Source: Psococerastis gibbosa | Lineage: Eukaryota > Arthropoda > Insecta > Psocodea > Psocidae | Length of the DNA: 64,000 nt | Assembly: GCA_963971405.1 (NCBI GenBank) | Contig: OZ020486.1 | Location: 29,783,419 to 29,847,418 of the forward strand | Direction: 5' to 3' | Shown here: positions 11,037-22,800 of the stretch, piece after piece | Layout of the letters: each line of letters begins with the position of its first letter | How positions within the stretch are numbered: position 1 is the stretch's first letter | Translations under genes and position numbers: made by a program | The notes under the pieces: model-generated | Database searches by the model: none | What the model was told of the DNA's origin: nothing | What the model saw: the letters and a program-made list of their open reading frames with translations, nothing else

Positions 11037-11222
11037 GAAATACCACGAAGTCACGAGTAATCTAATTATTTATGCTAGTGTCAGGGCTATTTAATTATTC
11101 GGTATTAATTAGCTGTAACAACGTCGAGAACCACGTTTAAGTTATTACCAGAGGTTGAAATAAAATATTAATAAGAGTGCATATTTTTTACGATTTATTC
11201 CTATTATTTACAGCCTCATACA

Positions 11223-13125
11223 ATGGCAGGGAGCGCAATCACCTTCTCATTGCGGAAAATAATGACTTATCCACTTGTACAAAAGTGCAGCAATTGCTCT
11301 CGGCGGCTTTTTGGCCGTCATCTACTCCTGACAAACATTGGGGTGTCTGCTTCATTTTCATTCACTGGAGACTTTTTAGTGCAACAATACGAAATGTCTC
11401 AGAGTCGTAAGACCCAATTGGATAAATTGAGATCGACTCAAGTAACCGTGTCCGGAGCTGTGGTAAGCAAAGACATATGCACTGCTTTTTGGTTTGGTGA
11501 GCATTAGATTTGATTAGGGTTAGATTATTAATTGCGTTTTTAATGTATGACCTTCAAATATATTTTAGCTTCGAAGAGAATTCGTGTACTGTATTTATTG
11601 CAGCGATTTGTTTTTCAAGGTCGTGATGGGAGATAAACTCCCAACACACTGATAACTCGATTCTCGGTCTCACGGTAATAGATGTGATGGTTTTATCTAG
11701 GCCTATGTAGTAAGAGAATTCACTAAAAACAAATAATTAAACATCGGGTGATAATTATATGGCATGACACATGCATACTATATTTATAATAGAGAGGACT
11801 CTCTAACAGTTCTCAGGGCTAGACCCCCCATCGGAAGATAATTATACCGTAGACAAATTACTATGTGTCTCCTTATGTGATTCTATTGATTTAGGCCGAC
11901 TTCGACCATCCGCTTGAATCTTGATAATTGAAATTCGGTGAAAAATCGTCCTATGCAGCCAACAGATAAATTAACCGCATCGTTTAGTATTAACTTATTC
12001 TTAGGGGTTAAAAATGTAAACAACCCAATTTTGAATAGCACATTCCATTCTAAAATTATCTTGTTTACATTTTTAATCCAAAAATAATCGCCATAGTTGA
12101 TTAATTATCTGGTGTATGGACAAAGTCACCCTTAGCCGAATCCTATTCACTTTTCAACACATTGAATAATTACAGTGCACAGTAAATGTAGTGTAGTGGT
12201 ACGGACTCTGACTTTCACCCGAAAGGTTGTTGCTTCGAGTCCCACACTGGCTACATTTTCTGGCCATGCTTCGGAGGTCATGTAAAACAGGCGGTCCCGG
12301 GCCTTCCTAGTTGAGTGTAAGAGAGGGCTTTATAGCCCTAACTCCGCTAGGTTGGCTTAGTAATAGAACAAAAAAGTCCGTATTTATTTATTTATTTTAA
12401 ATAATTATGTTTATGACGAGATAACTGGAGGGATTGTCTCTTCTATTTTATCAGGCAATGAGACCAAAAATATTGAACAAAAAGCATGTCCGTGATTAAT
12501 TAGTTTTAATCTGCCGTCAGTCCCTAAGTTTCACTATTGAAACAACTTACGATGTGAACGCATTTTGCTCTTCTTTTTTTGATGCACGTATCACGTTGCG
12601 ATTTTAGCTTTCTGTAATAAATTGAAAAGTTACTTAAAATATTCCAAATTTTCCTTTTCAATGTGCGACGTCTCATTATTACATTAGATTGCGCAATTTT
12701 TTTAAAACTAATCAATGCATTTTAAATTCACTACATTAACATTATTAATTCTTCTATTTTAGATTGGGGTCCTATGCCATTATTGGTACATATTTCTGGA
12801 TGCTAGATTTCCTGGCCGTACTCTGAGATCTATCATTACTAAAGTGGCTGTTGACCAGGCTGTGTGTAGTCCATTATACATCTCTTGCTTCATTGCAACT
12901 ACGTGTTTTCTGGAGAACAAATCAATGGAACAATTCCGCAGTGAGTTGGCACAAAAAGGCTGGACCTTGTACGTAGCTGACTGCGCTGTATGGCCTCCTG
13001 CTCAAATTATTAATTTTTATTTGTTACCACTAAGGTTTCGTGTTCTCTTTGATAATACAGTTTCGCTGGCGTTTGACGTATATACATCATATGTTAAATA
13101 TGAAATTCCACTAAACAACGAGTAA
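11223..13125 (+). CDS. MPV17L2: MPV17-like protein 2 (two coding exons, complete)
   Basis: Exon 1 is 11223-11462 (80 codons from ATG), donor GTAAGC. Exon 2 is 12763-13125 (stop TAA), acceptor TTCTATTTTAG. The intron is phase 0 and the protein has 200 residues, against about 206 in human MPV17L2. Family landmarks are all in exon 2: LCHYWYIFLDARFPGR, KVAVDQAVCSPLY, WTLYVADCAVWPPAQIINF, LLPLRFRVLFDN and a C-terminal DVYTSYVKY. This is the PMP22/MPV17 membrane fold; MPV17L2 acts at the mitochondrial inner membrane and supports mitoribosome assembly. A likely 5'-UTR splice acceptor (TATTTACAG) lies 9 bases before the ATG. Exon 1 is basic and weakly hydrophobic, as expected for mitochondrial import. 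Confidence 0.92.
12187..12401 (+). mobile_element. tRNA-derived SINE, family 1, copy b
   Basis: TGTAGTGTAGTGGTACGGAC (A-box region), GTTGCTTCGAGTCCC (B-box region), TTTATAGCCCTAACTCCGCT and a TTTATTTATT tail. It lies in the MPV17L2-like intron in the sense orientation. Confidence 0.85.
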
Positions 13126-13831
13126 AAATCTCTATTTTCGTATTTTCAATGTTTTATTATAACTTGTTAATTACATTAATAGTTACTGCAGGCATGTCTT
13201 CCGTGTATAAACTTTCCTTCTATTTTAAAATACACCAAACGAAAATTTACTAAACCTGCCGCATTTTTGGTACAAACATTGTAATATTCAATTAATGTAG
13301 TAAATAATATCGTCTCCTTTTTAACTATGTAATATTTTGAATGCATTTTTTAAATAAATCTTAACAAATATTTCATAAAACACTAGAAACACAACCGGTT
13401 GCGACCTTAAGTCATCGTTAATTGAAACCGGTCGTGTTTTTTAGTTTTTTATGTAATATTTACTATGGTAATTTATTTAAAAAAATTATGTAAAACAGAA
13501 ACACTGTTCTTCCCTTTCTCCGTTAAAATTCGTTACTGCTGAAAGTCGGGCGAATGTCATTTTCATAGGAATTTAGGCATACTTCTCTGCCGGTGTCATT
13601 CATCATCCTCTCAGGAAATAGCTTCTTGTTTTATCACAAAATTATAGGCTACCTATGTATAAAATATGTTAACAGTGTATTAAAATAAAGTTAAACAAAT
13701 CTAAAACTAACACCAATATATCGTTTCAAAAATTCAGATAAATACGATTCTAGCTATGATCAATCAAAGATGGCTTGTGGCAAAGTCTACTGAGATAGGA
13801 CTGGTTGGCTTATTCTTAAAATAGGATGTCT
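13126..13831. other. Convergent spacer between the MPV17L2-like and SLC5 gene 1 3' ends
   Basis: The 3' UTRs of both genes presumably overlap or abut here. AATAAA at 13353 would serve the MPV17L2-like gene. A short imperfect inverted stretch with AACCGGT at about 13395-13440 is visible, without a family that I recognise. I see no gene. Confidence 0.45.
13353..13358 (+). promoter_or_regulatory. Candidate polyadenylation signal AATAAA for the MPV17L2-like gene
   Basis: AATAAA lies 228 bases after the stop codon in an AT-rich 3' region. The placement is reasonable, but such hexamers also occur by chance in this composition. Confidence 0.4.
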
Positions 13832-16800
13832 TCAACTGTTTCGCAATATTATTCCATCATCTTCTTTGTATGTTTTAAGAACAACTCCATCCTGAAAATC
13901 AATGCAACATTTTAGAAAATATATTTGACGCAAGCAGTTGGCACCAATATTGCAACCAATCTAGCCTAGCCTAGATTGCTTAAACTTAATTTTTGCAGGT
14001 TCCATTTTAAAAATAAAAATACCGTACATAAATTTACTGTATAATACGCAGGTATTGACAATTAAATTTAAAATTAACTATTAAATTTTCCATGACCTGT
14101 TAAACCCTACCTGATTCATAGCCTTGAGCTTCTTTTCAATCGCAATATCTTCCTCAAATTTGAAGAACCTGTGAATTTGAGAGAAGAGAAGCTTTTTGTC
14201 CATTTTAGAGGGGTCGTTAGGTCCTGTTAGCCAGCTTACGAGGAGTCCAACGACTGAGCAAACGATTACACTAATCACAGTATAGTAAATGTAAGAAATC
14301 CTGAATAGTGGGAATGCTTCACCCCTGCAATTGACAAATATACAAGTGAATGATCATACTAGGGTATTTATATTATTCAGTAATGGGTGCATTGTACACA
14401 TTTTCATTCCACGAGTTAATGTATTATAGTTTGATAATTAATTAGTGGAAATTTGTAAGAATTATACCTAGCCTACCTGAGCCCATCTATTTTGTAATAC
14501 GGTACACACATATTTTTTAATACTTTACTGCAGGCTCTAGAAAATCCACCATAAATTTCGGTAATTTTATGGTAATGCAACCGTGGACTCAGTTTTTTGG
14601 TAGGCTCTATTTTTAATAATGTAAGATGGGGATAAAATTTATAGGTACCGGTACCTAATTAGGCATATAGGATTATTTTTTTATTTTCTCAAATGTTTTA
14701 ATTTTCCTGTTATACGAGTTATTAATTTTATCAATTTATTTTCTTTTCAGTACCTACCGTACCGTACAGGTTACATAGCTATCTGTTTGGTTGCTTTTTA
14801 AATCTGTTGTAATGTACAACACTCTGACAAGTTGCACTTGCACAAATTTTACACGGTAATCTAATCAGATACCTACGATTTACGGATTATGACCATGCAG
14901 CGACGTAGTCGCGGTATTTGGCTAAACATATAGGTACTTACGGCAAGTTATGGTCATTGGGTAAGGTGATATTAGCACTGCTTAGCAATGAGTGAGCGTG
15001 GAATAAAGTGTCATTGCTACAGCCATCAACTGAGAAAGGCTTCGTTGGGAACACGATCTGGTGGCGACTGATGGCCAACTGTGTGCCAAAAGACAGACAA
15101 CCCACGACAGCGGCGCTAGCAACACCCCCTGCCAGTGCACCAGTGCTAGTAACCCATGGGAACAACATACCCAGCAGGTAAATTGCAAAAATGGTTCCAT
15201 GTGAGATGCTCCCAAGACTGTATGTCGTCTGAAAAAGTCAAATAGACAATTTTTGTGATTAAAAATAAAAAACCCCTCATAATCCATATTTCAACGTATA
15301 AATATATGTTAAAGGCCTACGAAGTTAATTTTAATTACTTTAGAATGTGCTACATATAGAGCCTACTGGGAATGACTGTAACAATTGCGACTTAGCGATG
15401 ATCACGCAACTAATATCACAACTTGAGGACCCATTTTCACACCAACACGACGTTTAAAAACTATTCAACATGCGTATTTCAGACTATTTATTGCAGAGCA
15501 TATATTTTTAAGGAAGCCCCATTGGGGTGATTTTGCCGCCTACGTTTGGGCATATATTGTCCCACACAAATTGGGCACTGTTAGTCAACTTCCCTTTCCC
15601 CGAGGTGAAAGAGTCTGCCTTTAGGGTGCCTCAAGTTAACAGACTCACTCCACCCACCAGGCTGACAGGGCTGCTTAAAGCAGAAATGCTGAAAGCAGGC
15701 GATAGAAACAAGAACAAGACAAATTGGGCACAAATTTCCAATTCCAAGACTGGCAAAAACTAGAAATTAGAAGAAAAAAATAGTCAAATGTTACATTGTC
15801 CGTCGTATTTTTAGCGCCAATTTTGTTGCTAACGTGACCGAAGAATTAAACCGTGGCAGCAGCAAAAAGGATAATAGACCAAATCTTAACTTATTTATGG
15901 AGGGGGGGGGGGGGGGGGTGGATACAAGTGAAATTTACACTATCTAAATAGGTAGGATTTCAATTTGTGAATTGTGCCACCCAGTGAAAATGTCTTAAAA
16001 TATGCTCTGTTTTATTGTACCTGAACCCAAATAATGAAGGCCGTAGCCAAGGGGGGAGGGTTCATGGGGGTTCAACCCCCCCCCCCCCCCCCAGAAATGA
16101 AATGGCTTGATACTAGATAGAATCGGATTTTGATAGGAAAAATAAAAACCACTACCTATGTAATATCCAATGGAATTTCTAACCCCCCCCCCCCCCGAAA
16201 AGATTCTGGCTACGGCCTTGCAAATAATGGTTAAGCTAAATTTATACATACTGTATATGTAAAAATTGAGTCCTTTTAAATAGCTATGGTTTACATTAAT
16301 ATGATATAGGCTACAATATATTCTGTTGCACCAGGCATTGAAACGAACGAAATGCCGAATTTGTACGATATCATTAATTTACAGTAGGCCTAGGTATGTT
16401 TGTGCCCAAAATGGCAACACGCCAACACTTGAAAACAAATATAGCCCATAGGGTGTAATTAAATGTAATCATAATCATTCCCATCATCAATCATCATTCC
16501 AAACAAGGATGGATCCAGCCGAAAATGTAGGGGGGGGGGGGTCACAAGTTTTTTTTAAAATAAGTCTAAAAGGTAATTTTGTTGAAAAGTTGAATTTTAT
16601 TCCATTTTTGTTTACTATGTATCTTATGAATTTACTAATTTAGGGGGGGGGTCATGTCCCCTCCCCCGTGGATCCGTCATTGATTCCAACACGATATCGA
16701 TATCGATATACTGAACTGTTGGTCCTATTGAATGAATAAATACCTATAAGATTGAGGTAAGAGTATAAATGCCGAGACAACACAGAGCTTGGCCAAATGA

Positions 16801-19800
16801 TGTGTATCGACCGACCTTGATTGGTATGCGCTGGTATTAACAGGAGGGTGAATGACCCTGGGTTGTGGTACAACCCTTCGGATTTATGTATATGCAACCA
16901 TAAATTTGACAGGTTGTGAAGTTGGTTTTATAATGTTTAGCTAATAGAAGTAATCCCGAAGTATTGGAATAAAGCTAAGTTTTCACTTGTTTCAATGGCT
17001 AGTCCAACAGTATAACTGACGAATTGCCATTTGCATACGCCTATATTATGTATGATTGTAAATACAGTATATTTAAATTTAACCTCCTGCAGCCCGAGCA
17101 CAAAGTACCAAGTTAAACTTACTACCGCGATAAAAATGTTAAAAAATATAAAAATATTTTTTACAATTGGTAGGTACCTACCCCGCACACCATTACGTTA
17201 AGGGGGCCTACAATATTAAATAAGTTATATTATGTTGATATGTTAATATTGTTGAGCACGAAAAAAAATGTGCACATCTACTGAGGAGGCTGTTTACAAA
17301 CATGGCCAACTCCATGTTGTAGAATTTTTCAGGAGAGCGGATTTTCCGTTGAAAATTGCATTAAGTTTATAGCTAACCCTAGACTTCTCAGCGCTTCTAT
17401 GCGCAATCTGGCTGCTTTTGTCACTTGCAGGTGGACATTAAAATTTTCTGTAAGGAATTGGATCAAAACCCCATTTCGTGAAAAAATGGAGTTGGCCACG
17501 TTTGTAACCAAGCTCCTCTGTTTACATATTTAACCCGGTAATAACTAGTTAACTTCTTGGTACCTCGTGTTCGTGTTTCTAGCTCCCATGTCTAGTGTCT
17601 TGTTGTCTTGAATACACAATTAAAATTTATGTGTGGGTCTACCTGAATTATTCCTCCAAGTCTATCCACCAGGGATGCCAGAAGAACTGTAATTGCACCA
17701 ATGACAACAACCATAACTTTCATAATGAGCGAAGCTTTAGCTTCTGGCACTGGCTTCTGCATGAGTGGCTTGACAAAGTCTTCAAAAAGAACCCCCGTCA
17801 TTGAGTTAAGACATGCTGACATTGAACTGGAAAAGATTATAATTTATAATAGGCCCTTATCTACGATTAATAATTAAAAATATCAAAGGTGCTGGGTGGC
17901 TATGTAGGGAGCCTTAAGATGCGTCCTAACTATGTCATGTGGCTTTGCCGGCCAGCTTTTGCCTGATGTTCAAGGGCAAATATCTCAAGAGAACTGATGC
18001 GTTCAATCTGCCTTTTTGTGCACCGGGCCATTATTGAAGGGATTTTTAAGGACGAATGTCCAAGTCTCCACATTGAACTGAGGTTGCTACCTATGTCTTA
18101 CGATCCCATCGGTTTCCAGAAATTATTGATAGATTGTTTCCGAATGAATTTCTAGGCGCTGGCAAACTGTTTCACTCCTCAATGTCAACCAACACCGATT
18201 CAAGTACCAATGGACAAGCGCAGACATGTTCGCCATTGACATTGTAACAGACGTTAGCTGACGGACCTATCCAAGTACGGTAACAAAAAGGTAAGATACT
18301 GTACCTTAAAGCAGCGCTATAAATTCCGGCCATGAATATGCCCGGCAAGGCAGGAATGTGTTTCGTAAATTTAATAACAAAGTATGGCAGAATCTGATCA
18401 GCTTTACTGACCAAATTGAGAGATACTGGATCACAGTCGAAAAAGGCAGCAAAAATCACTAAGCCGGTGTAACAGCAAAAACTTATTAGAATGATCCATC
18501 CAATTGCCAATAATAGAATTGTTCTGAAACAAAGAATTCCAAAATTAGGACTTGTTACGTTTGTTTCTACAACTTACGATATAGGTACCAAACGGCAGCA
18601 GAGTAGGTGCGCTTTCAATAGCACTTTCCACGATAAAATTGTTTTCTTTACATTATTAATCCCGGGTTGAAATTAAAAATAATACAAGGCCCATGTAAGA
18701 TAAGAAATTGGTAGAATCGGGCTAAGCTGGGTACTGTACGGTACGATCAAGGGCGGATTTTGCCTCCAGTTTAGGGGGGGGGGGTCAGCGGGCAGATTCA
18801 GTGGATTATAACATTAAAAAACATTATTATATTTAATTCCCACTGTAAACCCATATTATCTAGTGAAAGTTCATTTGGGGGGGGGGGGGGGGTCCAGACC
18901 CCCTGACCCCCCCTAAAATCCGCCCTTGGGACCACATTTTATGACTTTTAAAAAAATCGTTGAAGATAAATAATTGTTTTTTTAAAGCTTTTTTGGAGTT
19001 TTCGGGGGTAAAATCCCCCAAAAGTGAGTTAACCCAAAATAGAAAATATGGTCCCGAGATATTATGCTTTTTAACGTGTAAATCCACTGAAATCTCGAAA
19101 TCGAAAATTTTGACCGTCACAAAGCTTTCCTTTTACTACGTATAAGGAAAGCTTTACTATGGTGCCCATTCCATTGACCGGCTAGGGCTATTTCCAAAAC
19201 GGTGACGTGGTAGCAGACGCTCAAGACTTAGGCGGGGTTTCCACCGACCTCGCATTGCAGAATTGACGGAAATGTTTATTTTCCTCTATGCCATAGTTAA
19301 AATTGATCAATGATCATACAATAAAATCACAAACAAACTTAAATTAAAAAATGGCTTCATGGGATATGTTAATTACAAACATTTTAATAGATTTCTATAA
19401 AAAGAAAAATAAACATTTCCGTCAATTCTGCAATGCGAGGTCGGTGGAGACGCTACCTAAGTCTTGAGTGTCTGCTACCACGTCACCGTTTTGGAAATAG
19501 CCCTAGCCGGTCAATGGAATGGGCGCCTATGTGACTGGCCCTCATGGAACACGGCGCGTGGCATGAATGGGCGCGTAGTATTATACAATCGCGTAGGCTG
19601 CTACTCCTGCTTACACCGAATGACCTTCACCGCCTCTGCCTAGCGCCATCACTTTTACGGTTATGCTATCAGTTTCATTCAACCTAAGAATCGTAATCTT
19701 TGAGTTTCTACCTATGCAATAGCCAATATATAATGCTGAAAGCTTAAATCATAAATCGTGTAATGGTTGAAGCTTCATAGCCTCACATTCAATAATATTG

Positions 19801-22800
19801 ACGATATTTCTTGATATTAGTACGATAATATTGAAAGTGTACTGTGTGGATTAATGGATTGCAGAAAGGCATTGATTTCTTGGTATTCTGAAATGCGCCT
19901 TTCAATATTCACTATTGTGTGATAATTTTATATTACTGAATGTGCATACGGTGCGGATCGCGGATCGCACCAGTACCTAGGGTTCAGTATAGTACTGACG
20001 ATTTCCTTCAATAACACCCTGTGTTATCACACATTATGTATCCCTTTTCTCTAACCAGCCTTTCATTTTTATCGCGAAAGAAAATAACACCAAAACAAAA
20101 GCACGGCAAAGGGTTGTGTTCTTGGCGACACAACTGCGCGTACTGATAAAAAATCAATATATCAATAAATAAATATATATATATATATACTGTATAACAA
20201 TAATTATTGATCGTGTTGGGTCGTTGTGTATTGGCGCTAGATTGTTGGAAGTTTGACGATCCATCATGCATTGATGATAAATATTGAACACGTATGGGCC
20301 GCAAACATCTTAATTAATCATTCACTTTTGAATGTTTCCATAAGTTGAGCACACAGCAACGATTGCCCGAAAAGTTTCAATGACAACCAAATTGCCACCC
20401 GGGACAATGTACTTGTATTTAATCTATTTTCCGTCAATCAAAATCTCTTTGGAATTAAAAATGTTTGTGCATATTTAGGTGGTTGATAAGCGTGACAATG
20501 ATATATTACAGTACCTATGTTACTTTCCATGATAAGCTTTAGGCTATTGGCCCTCTTATATAACATGATGAGTTAGGTTGGGGAACTTACATTCTAGCTT
20601 TAGTCAGGGTTGGCATAGAGAGGTATCTCTGGACCATTCCTTGGTTCACCGCACAAATAGACAAATTTGTGAAAAATCTTCCCACCAGGACACCCCAGAA
20701 TGTATGCCTGGTTGTCGGATCGAGATCAAAACTGAAAAAAATTCAAATCATTTTATTATTTGTACGATATTGTGTTTTAATTTACCTGTAGAAATGATAG
20801 CCTAGATGAGACAGCCCACCATCCAATTATTTTCTTTTGAACAAACAGTGGTATGACCTAAGGCGGTGTTTCCACATACGTCAATCGTAAATGATAAATA
20901 TGGTTTTGACGAGGTAGCAGAATTTTTGGTATGTCTTTAATGTCTGCTAAACCTTCAATTTCATATTTCTCATTGACGATTGACGTATGTGGAAACACCG
21001 CCTCAACTCCATCTAATATCCTATTCGATTGATTATGCATAGGGTAATAAAAGTTATCAGCCTTGCAGGTAGATTGATAGTAAAATAATTTCATGGCAAA
21101 TAGGCAACCTTGCCTAGTTGCCTAGTCGAAAACGATGAAAGCAAGCTTGTAGGTCCTTGGGAAGCTTATAGTCAGCGTTTCCACTTTGAGGGAAATTTCC
21201 CTTTTCAGGGAAAATCCGGGTTTATTCACTGCACTGAAGGGAAATACAAGGGAAAAGGGAATTTTGAGGGAAATTTGAAGAAATAAGAGAGATTTTGAGG
21301 GAAATATGAAGGAAAACTGTTGGAAAAGTCATTGTATAAAAAAAACTAGCTGAAAATGGAAAAAGTTACAATAGTTACCTACTCAGCCTAATTAGCCAGC
21401 GACATTATCGCCTGACGCCTATATTCACAGTGTTAGATTTCTTTAGCAAAACAGCATTTACATTTCAACTACTCTTAGGGTGGTTCCCATGATCGCTTAG
21501 AAAGTTACGGTAAAGAATACTGCACAGCATCGGCAGATGGCTGTGCCGTCAATTCCATACTGATACTTTTCAAGTGATTGTGGGGCAGGGCCTCAGGGTC
21601 CGTTCTAAGGCAATTTGACTAAGGATTTCGTATAGGCTAACTGTCAGTTTGATGGAACTATGGTACCAACGAGCGTTATGGTATGTGTGATGTTGGAGTG
21701 GGGACTCAGGCCACAATTCGGGCCCATATAGGTCTCCCAGTCGTACTAGTGGAGTTCTATTGCTTCTGCGAATCTCGCTATGGCAGCAGGCTGGACTACT
21801 GGAGCCCAACCGTCGTTAGCAACAGCGCATCCTAGATGCTCTAGTCTGGGGCGCCAGATAATGTGGCATTCAGCGAGAATAAGCCATTCACTTTCGGCCT
21901 CCATCGTACAATATCGGCCGAGATTGTCCACTTGCACACCATTCTCTGAAACTCCCGTGACCAGTGAGCAGGAAATTCACCAGACGCAAGCGTGTTCTAC
22001 CCAATTCTAGCAGACTCTCAGCCCTTTTGGTGTCTGAATGTTTAATGAGGCGCTTCGTATGAAGGCATGCAGTTTCTTCCAACTATTGAGTATGAAATAT
22101 CCTCTTATAAACTCTGAAATGAGCACTCGAGTAGTTGCCCAGGAAATTGGGAGTATTGGTTTTGGTCCAATGGGTTGTATTGTAGCTCCAATACCAACTA
22201 GCCTTAGGCGCTGATTCCACCAACGTCAATAGTGATATTAAATGTTTTTGACAAGGTAGCAGACATTTTTAGACAGTTTTAGCCATATTAAAAATGTCTT
22301 CTACCACGTCAAAAAACATTTAATATCACTATTGACGTTGGTGGAATCAGTGCCTTAGGAATGGATGATTATGAAATCGGTTACAGCAATTCTTTTTAAC
22401 CGCTATCGCGATATAGTACCTTTACTGTAGGTATATAGTTTTACTTATGCTATTGCGTTGCCTTTTTATTTATATAGCGGTATGCGTCCTTCTCTTTCAA
22501 ATAAAAACGAGATAGCTTTGTGTTGTTGTTATAAGTTCTATCTGGAAAATAGTAGCTTCATAGTGAGATTCTCCAAAGTGATTTTGTGGAAGTTCATTAC
22601 ACTTAAAATTATTGAAACTAGTCTGATGATGGTACAGAGACAGACAGTGGTCAATTCTGTATCTTAACGAAACCGGTCACTTATTATATATTTTATTGTG
22701 GATCAGTTACGTCTTATTTTTTCAATAATTTTAAATAGGAACTTACTTAAAAAACTCGATACGATCTCCCTCTTGATTCTTTCTCCAGACCTCTGAGACT

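Larger units (their letters stand above)
8487..11072 (+). mobile_element. Penelope-like retroelement, full length with inverted terminal arms
   Basis: The element consists of a ~160-bp left arm, one long open frame and a right arm that is the inverted complement of the left. A 12-bp direct repeat TGCTAGTGTCAG flanks it (8475-8486 and 11073-11084), which I read as the target-site duplication. The coding frame is intact and the arms differ at only a few positions, so insertion looks recent. It sits between the 5' ends of BCCIP (-) and the MPV17L2-like gene (+). Penelope-like elements often carry terminal repeats in direct or inverted arrangement, which fits. I looked for a hammerhead-ribozyme core (CTGANGA...GAAA), known in some family members, and did not see a convincing one. 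Confidence 0.9.

Noticed and set aside
15995-16249. 84-codon minus-strand ORF with glycine runs
   Set aside because: It is a translation of the G runs and ends of MITE H1, which has a perfect 8-bp duplication.
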